The notes under the pieces: model-generated
The model's database searches: none
Told to the model about the DNA's origin: nothing
Seen by the model: the letters and a program-made list of their open reading frames with translations, nothing else
Source of the DNA: CAVSRC01 sp963762605
GTDB lineage: Bacteria; Pseudomonadota; Alphaproteobacteria; Rhizobiales; Kaistiaceae
Reading direction: 5' to 3'
Length of the DNA: 64,000 bases
Assembly (NCBI GenBank): GCA_963762605.1
Contig: CAVXLJ010000010.1
Span: forward strand, 57,955-121,954
Shown: one piece after another, positions 60,581 through 64,000 of the stretch
Layout of the letters: each line of letters starts with the position of its first letter
How positions within the stretch are numbered: position 1 is the first letter of the stretch
Made by a program: the position numbers and the translations under genes

Positions 60581-61054
60581 CTAGCCACTGCGCCACGCCG
60601 CGATCTCAAGGCGGTCAGGTGCGTTCGCCATGAGAGATCTCCCGCCTCCACTCTGATCAGGCGAGCGAGGTGTTTCCACGGCAGGTCGGTACTCCGAGCC
60701 CGTCGAATCAATGAGAACAAGCTGCGGATGGTCCGGCGCTTGTGCGGCGCGCTTTGCTTCGTTCACAACACGCACATCAAGCGTAACGACGGTACCCGAG
60801 GTCGTGACACTCGTCACACTTGCGCACCAGTCGTCAAAACATTCGATGCTGCCCAGCGAAATGACGCGGTCGGTGCTCAACGTTCCCGCAACCGCGATCG
60901 CCGCCGCATAGAACACCCACATGCCAATCAGCGAAGCGCCGACCCGCCACAGCGATCTGTGCCTCAAGGCGCGGTAGGCCAGCACACCCGAGAGCATCAG
61001 CGTCAGGGCGACAAGAAGCAGAAAAACCAGCCCTCCTAAGAAGCTATCGCCCAT
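60581..61054 (-). CDS. Membrane protein with C-terminal extracytoplasmic domain, unknown function
   Basis: 157 aa from the ATG at 61054. Two helices (FLGGLVFLLLVALTLMLSGVLAY and LWRVGASLIGMWVFYAAAIAVAGT) precede a beta-rich domain with a Cys pair (ECFDDWCASVTSVTTSGTVVTLDVRVVNEAKR), resembling DUF4352-type folds. The end (DRLEIAAWRSG) is short of what such folds usually have, so the gene may be truncated or frameshifted. No good ribosome site. Confidence 0.6.
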   Translation of the reverse strand: MGDSFLGGLVFLLLVALTLMLSGVLAYRALRHRSLWRVGASLIGMWVFYAAAIAVAGTLSTDRVISLGSIECFDDWCASVTSVTTSGTVVTLDVRVVNEAKRAAQAPDHPQLVLIDSTGSEYRPAVETPRSPDQSGGGRSLMANAPDRLEIAAWRSG

Positions 61055-61110
61055 TTGGTAGGTCACGGTGCACGCACACCCATTCTGGAAAGACGTCCCC
61101 GCCAAACGAA

Positions 61111-61138
61111 AACGCCCCGGACTCGCGTCCGGGGCGTT
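61111..61138 (-). terminator. Rho-independent terminator after tRNA-fMet
   Basis: In minus-strand sense AACGCCCCGGAC, 4-nt loop, GTCCGGGGCGTT, then TTCGTTTGG. Twelve perfect pairs starting 7 bases after the tRNA 3' end. Confidence 0.88.
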
Positions 61139-61145
61139 CCGATCT

Positions 61146-61222
<77 letters not shown>

Positions 61223-61300
61223 TCAAAAGCGGGCCGTCGAGGCCCGCTTCGCCGCTTCATATAGACCTTTGTGACGCTTATTTGAAGGGTTAAATCGCGC

Positions 61301-61321
61301 CCGCCGGGGGGCTTTTTTGCC
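61301..61321. terminator. Hairpin with T/A-rich loop between GT39 gene and tRNA
   Basis: GGGGC-TTTTTT-GCCCC in plus-strand sense, immediately after the GT39 stop on the minus strand. It could end the GT39 transcript, but the T-run lies in the loop rather than after the stem, so evidence is weak. Confidence 0.35.
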
Positions 61322-61327
61322 CCTCAT

Positions 61328-62866
61328 CTAGCGCGCCGGCATGTGCAGGTTGCGGCCCATCTTCACATCGAGCGTGATCACCGGCCGACCGGCGCGCTCA
61401 ATCTCGATCGGCGGCAGCGGGTCGAGGCGGTCGAAGAAGCCGGCCGCCTCCGTCCACAGCCGGGCGTTGCCGGGCCCCTCCGGCACGATCACCGGCATGT
61501 CGCGCCCGTTCCATCGGCTCTGGTCATAGCGATAGCGGAACTGCTGCGGATCGCTGCAGGCGCAGATCACCGGCACTTCCGGCCCCAGCGCACGGCTGAC
61601 CTTGCCGGCATACATCCAGATCGGCGAGGCGACGACGGCACCGGGCCCGAGCAGGCCGCGCGCTTCGAGCGCCGGCTTGAGGCCGCGCCATTCGACGAGG
61701 TCGAGGGTAACGTCGGCGCGCTGCCCCCACGCCGCCGGAATCAGTCCGCCGCGTAGCGTCTGCCAGGTGAACGCCACCAGCAGAGCGGCGACGATCCCCG
61801 CCGACAACGCCATGTAGCGGCGGGCAAAGCGCGGTCGCTCCGCCGCCAGGATCGCCGCATCGCGCCCGAACAGGGGAATGGTGAACACCCAGCCCGGCAT
61901 CGGCCAGTGCGGCTGACTGTGCGCGAACAGGCTGACGGCGTTGAACAGCACGATCGGCCCGATCGCGATCAGCGCGATCAGCCAGCCGTGCGGCTCGCCC
62001 CGCCCGTTCCTCAACGCCCGCCACAGCGCCATGACGAAGGGCACGAACAGCAGCGGAAACAGGTAGCCCGCCTGGCCGCCGACGAACTCCAGCAGCCACA
62101 GGGGGTGGAGGCCGCTGCCGGTCGGCAGCCGCCGCGTCTGGAACGACAGGCCGACATCGCTGTGCTGCAGGTTCCAGACGATCGCCGGCGAAAACACGGC
62201 CAGCGCCACGACAACGGCCAGCCACGGCCCCGGCGTCGCCAGATGGCGCCGCGCCTGCGGCACGGTCAGCACATAGGCGAGCACGCCGACGAAGACGAAG
62301 GCGCCGGTGTATTTCGACAGCATCGCCAGCCCGCCGAGCGCGCCGGCGGCGAGCCACCAGAGGAACGGCCGCCTGACCTGCGGCTCCGCGAACAGGATCG
62401 CCGCCACCACATTGGTGGTCGCCAGCATGAAGAACATCAGCGGCCCGTCGGGCAGCATCCAGCTCGCATGTGCCAGCGTGAAGACCGGCGCCACGTTGAG
62501 CGCGGTCGCCGCCCACAGCCCGGCGCGCGCGCCGAACAGGCGCGCCGTCAGCCGGTACATCAGCCAGGTCGAGCCGGCGAAGAACAGGATGGTCGGCAGG
62601 CGCACCACCAGCGAGGCTTCGCTGTGGAAAAGCTTCATGGCCAGCCCCGCCGCCCAATAATGGATCGGCGGATGGTCGACATAGCTCAGCATGAACTGGC
62701 GGGCACTGCCGGCCGAATAGGATTCGTCCATGCCGAGGCCGGTGACGCCGGCAAGCGCCATCCTGAGCGCGGTGCCGACCACGATGATGATTAGCACCCA
62801 GCGGGCGGCCGCCTGCGCCTCACTCGAATCCACGGGCATCCCGTTGCCCCGCGCTATGCTGACCAT
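61328..62866 (-). CDS. Glycosyltransferase family 39 (ArnT/PMT-like) membrane protein
   Basis: 512 aa, about 11-12 membrane helices in the first 370 residues and a soluble C-terminal domain. The catalytic loop GLGMDESYS after helix 1 carries the Asp-Glu pair of GT39 enzymes, and YVDHPPIHYWAAGLAMKLF is the next conserved loop. HASWMLPDGPLMFFMLATTNVVAA and LGGLAMLSKYTGAFVFVGVLAYVLT follow. Transfers a sugar from a polyprenyl-phosphate donor to lipid or protein on the periplasmic face; acceptor not known. Confidence 0.92.
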   Translation of the reverse strand: MVSIARGNGMPVDSSEAQAAARWVLIIIVVGTALRMALAGVTGLGMDESYSAGSARQFMLSYVDHPPIHYWAAGLAMKLFHSEASLVVRLPTILFFAGSTWLMYRLTARLFGARAGLWAATALNVAPVFTLAHASWMLPDGPLMFFMLATTNVVAAILFAEPQVRRPFLWWLAAGALGGLAMLSKYTGAFVFVGVLAYVLTVPQARRHLATPGPWLAVVVALAVFSPAIVWNLQHSDVGLSFQTRRLPTGSGLHPLWLLEFVGGQAGYLFPLLFVPFVMALWRALRNGRGEPHGWLIALIAIGPIVLFNAVSLFAHSQPHWPMPGWVFTIPLFGRDAAILAAERPRFARRYMALSAGIVAALLVAFTWQTLRGGLIPAAWGQRADVTLDLVEWRGLKPALEARGLLGPGAVVASPIWMYAGKVSRALGPEVPVICACSDPQQFRYRYDQSRWNGRDMPVIVPEGPGNARLWTEAAGFFDRLDPLPPIEIERAGRPVITLDVKMGRNLHMPAR

Positions 62867-62935
62867 GAAGCCGCTCCGCCAGGTTCGCGCGTCCCTTAGC
62901 AGAGGATTGCGCCGGATCGAAGCCCGCTCGCGGCC

Positions 62936-63487
62936 TCATGCCGCAAACTCGGAGGGACGATCCTGCTCGGGTCGCTTGAGGTCCCGCCCCGCCGCGAGGC
63001 TCCGCAAGAACGCGCCCACATCGGCAGCGAGACCACCCTCCCCAAACGCCTCCCGCCGGGCAGACCTCCACCCGTCATCTCCGGCGAGCGCCTTGTCGAG
63101 CGCCTCCAGCCGTTGCCTTTCACCCGGGCCAAGGGCGAGCCGCCGTGCCTCGTCGAGCAGCAGACGCAGTTCTTGCGCGCGCCGCATCAGGCGGAACGCC
63201 TCCGACATGGCGGGCAGCAGCGCCGGATCGTCGCGCCAAGTGCGCCCACCGAACATTTTCTGGGTCACGATCTGCCCGGCGCCATAGCAGTCGTAGGCCG
63301 CGCAACCGCGGAAGCCTTTGTCAACAAGGCGCGCATGGAGTGCGCAACCGAACGCCCCGTCGAGGTTGCCGCATGGTGTATTGGCGGGCTTGTCGAAGGC
63401 GAAGGATTCGGAGCGGTCAAAGGCGACGGCAACACAGCAGAGTGCGGCGCAACGCGCGCAGTCGCCGCGAAGGGATGGGTCGGGCAT
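62936..63487 (-). CDS. Conserved Cys-rich protein of unknown function
   Basis: 183 aa from the ATG at 63487; a longer frame would cross the rrn terminator. The N-terminal half has CARCAALCC, then PCGNLDGAFGCALHARL and GFRGCAAYDCYGAGQIVTQKMFGG, a spacing of eight or so cysteines suggesting a metal or Fe-S site, similar to YkgJ-type CxxCxxxCC clusters. The C-terminal half is helical and charged. Known only as a conserved hypothetical in alpha- and other proteobacteria, to my knowledge. Confidence 0.8.
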   Translation of the reverse strand: MPDPSLRGDCARCAALCCVAVAFDRSESFAFDKPANTPCGNLDGAFGCALHARLVDKGFRGCAAYDCYGAGQIVTQKMFGGRTWRDDPALLPAMSEAFRLMRRAQELRLLLDEARRLALGPGERQRLEALDKALAGDDGWRSARREAFGEGGLAADVGAFLRSLAAGRDLKRPEQDRPSEFAA

Positions 63488-63523
63488 GGCAGGACCGAAG
63501 ATGCCTTCTGGCGCAAACGAAAA

Positions 63524-63543
63524 CGCCGCCCCGAAGGGCGGCG
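63524..63543 (-). terminator. Rho-independent terminator of the rRNA operon
   Basis: In minus-strand sense CGCCGCCC-TTCG-GGGCGGCG followed by TTTTCGTTTG: eight perfect pairs and a stable tetraloop, about 70 bases after the 5S gene. Confidence 0.88.
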
Positions 63544-63611
63544 AATCGATGGCATGCACATGAAGAGAAGGTTCGAAGAAAGCTTTGCTATTTCAACACG
63601 CTGCGCTTAGC

Positions 63612-63731
63612 AGGCCTGGCAGCGACCTACTTTCCCACGTCTTGAGACGAAGTATCATTGGCGCGGAGAAGTTTAACGGCCGAGTTCGGAATGGGATCGG
63701 GTTCAGGCTCCTCGCAATAGCCACCAGGCCG
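63612..63731 (-). rRNA. rrf: 5S ribosomal RNA
   Basis: About 120 nt. In minus-strand sense it contains the universal CCCGATCCCATTCCGAACTC and AAACTTCTCCGCGCCAATGA, and closes with GCCTGG at the 5' end pairing with CCAGGC at the 3' end. Ends are estimated to within a base or two. Confidence 0.95.
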
Positions 63732-63807
63732 GCGAAGCGCAGTTGTCTGAAGAAGCTGGTTGGTCTTTTCATCCGACCCGTTGCTCACGCAAACGGGCAT
63801 CGAAAAT

Positions 63808-64000
<193 letters not shown>

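Overview
The window is high-GC DNA from an alphaproteobacterium, most likely Hyphomicrobiales (Rhizobiales) close to Mesorhizobium and other Phyllobacteriaceae. The evidence is the alphaproteobacterial 5S/23S rRNA at the right edge, rhizobial-style intergenic palindromes, many ABC importers for small molecules, a type-2 isoleucyl-tRNA synthetase and frequent GTG/TTG starts. I see no prophage, insertion sequence, integrase or CRISPR array; it reads as chromosomal backbone rich in catabolic and transport genes.

Left part (1-10.7 kb, minus strand): a DppABCD-type peptide/opine importer with two tandem substrate-binding proteins, an SDR, a creatininase-family amidohydrolase and a membrane GGDEF-EAL protein that overlaps a small exported ORF. 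10.9-22.4 kb: a minus-strand set (RidA, LysE-type exporter, 8-oxoguanine deaminase) diverges from a plus-strand set (SsuABC/ThiXYZ-like importer, cytosine-deaminase-like amidohydrolase, FAD oxidase, NAD(P)H oxidoreductase, MarR, SDR, 2-hydroxyacid dehydrogenase). Together they suggest uptake and breakdown of an N-heterocycle such as an oxidised or modified nucleobase. 22.4-32.1 kb: a D-erythronate dehydrogenase-like gene, sugar-acid SDR, GNAT, PEP-mutase-family enzyme, aminotransferase, a DUF4386-like membrane protein, an esterase, a frame-disrupted MFS gene, an unexplained structured intergenic region, a cold-shock gene and bioY.

32.1-54.2 kb: MarR with divergent MFS; ileS, disrupted by one extra base; a marR-emrA-emrB efflux operon with a perfect operator; a PLP decarboxylase; a two-domain ALDH16-type aldehyde dehydrogenase; a TumE/TumA-type toxin-antitoxin pair; deoC; an NTF2-like secreted protein; a GST; a three-gene Mla-type lipid transport operon with two domain fusions; a DoxD-like membrane protein; and a gnd-zwf pair. 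54.2-61 kb: a large secreted protein with duplicated beta modules, an LprI-like domain and an FGE/SUMF1 domain; a pseudogene fragment of a GH94 disaccharide phosphorylase; tspO; the full-length GH94 gene; and two poorly conserved or decayed membrane proteins. 61-64 kb: initiator tRNA, a GT39 glycosyltransferase, a Cys-rich small protein, the rrn terminator, 5S rRNA and the 3' end of 23S rRNA.

Two genes (ileS and the MFS gene near 29.4 kb) carry clustered single-base insertions that look more like sequence errors than biology. Gene calls there should be made across the frame breaks.
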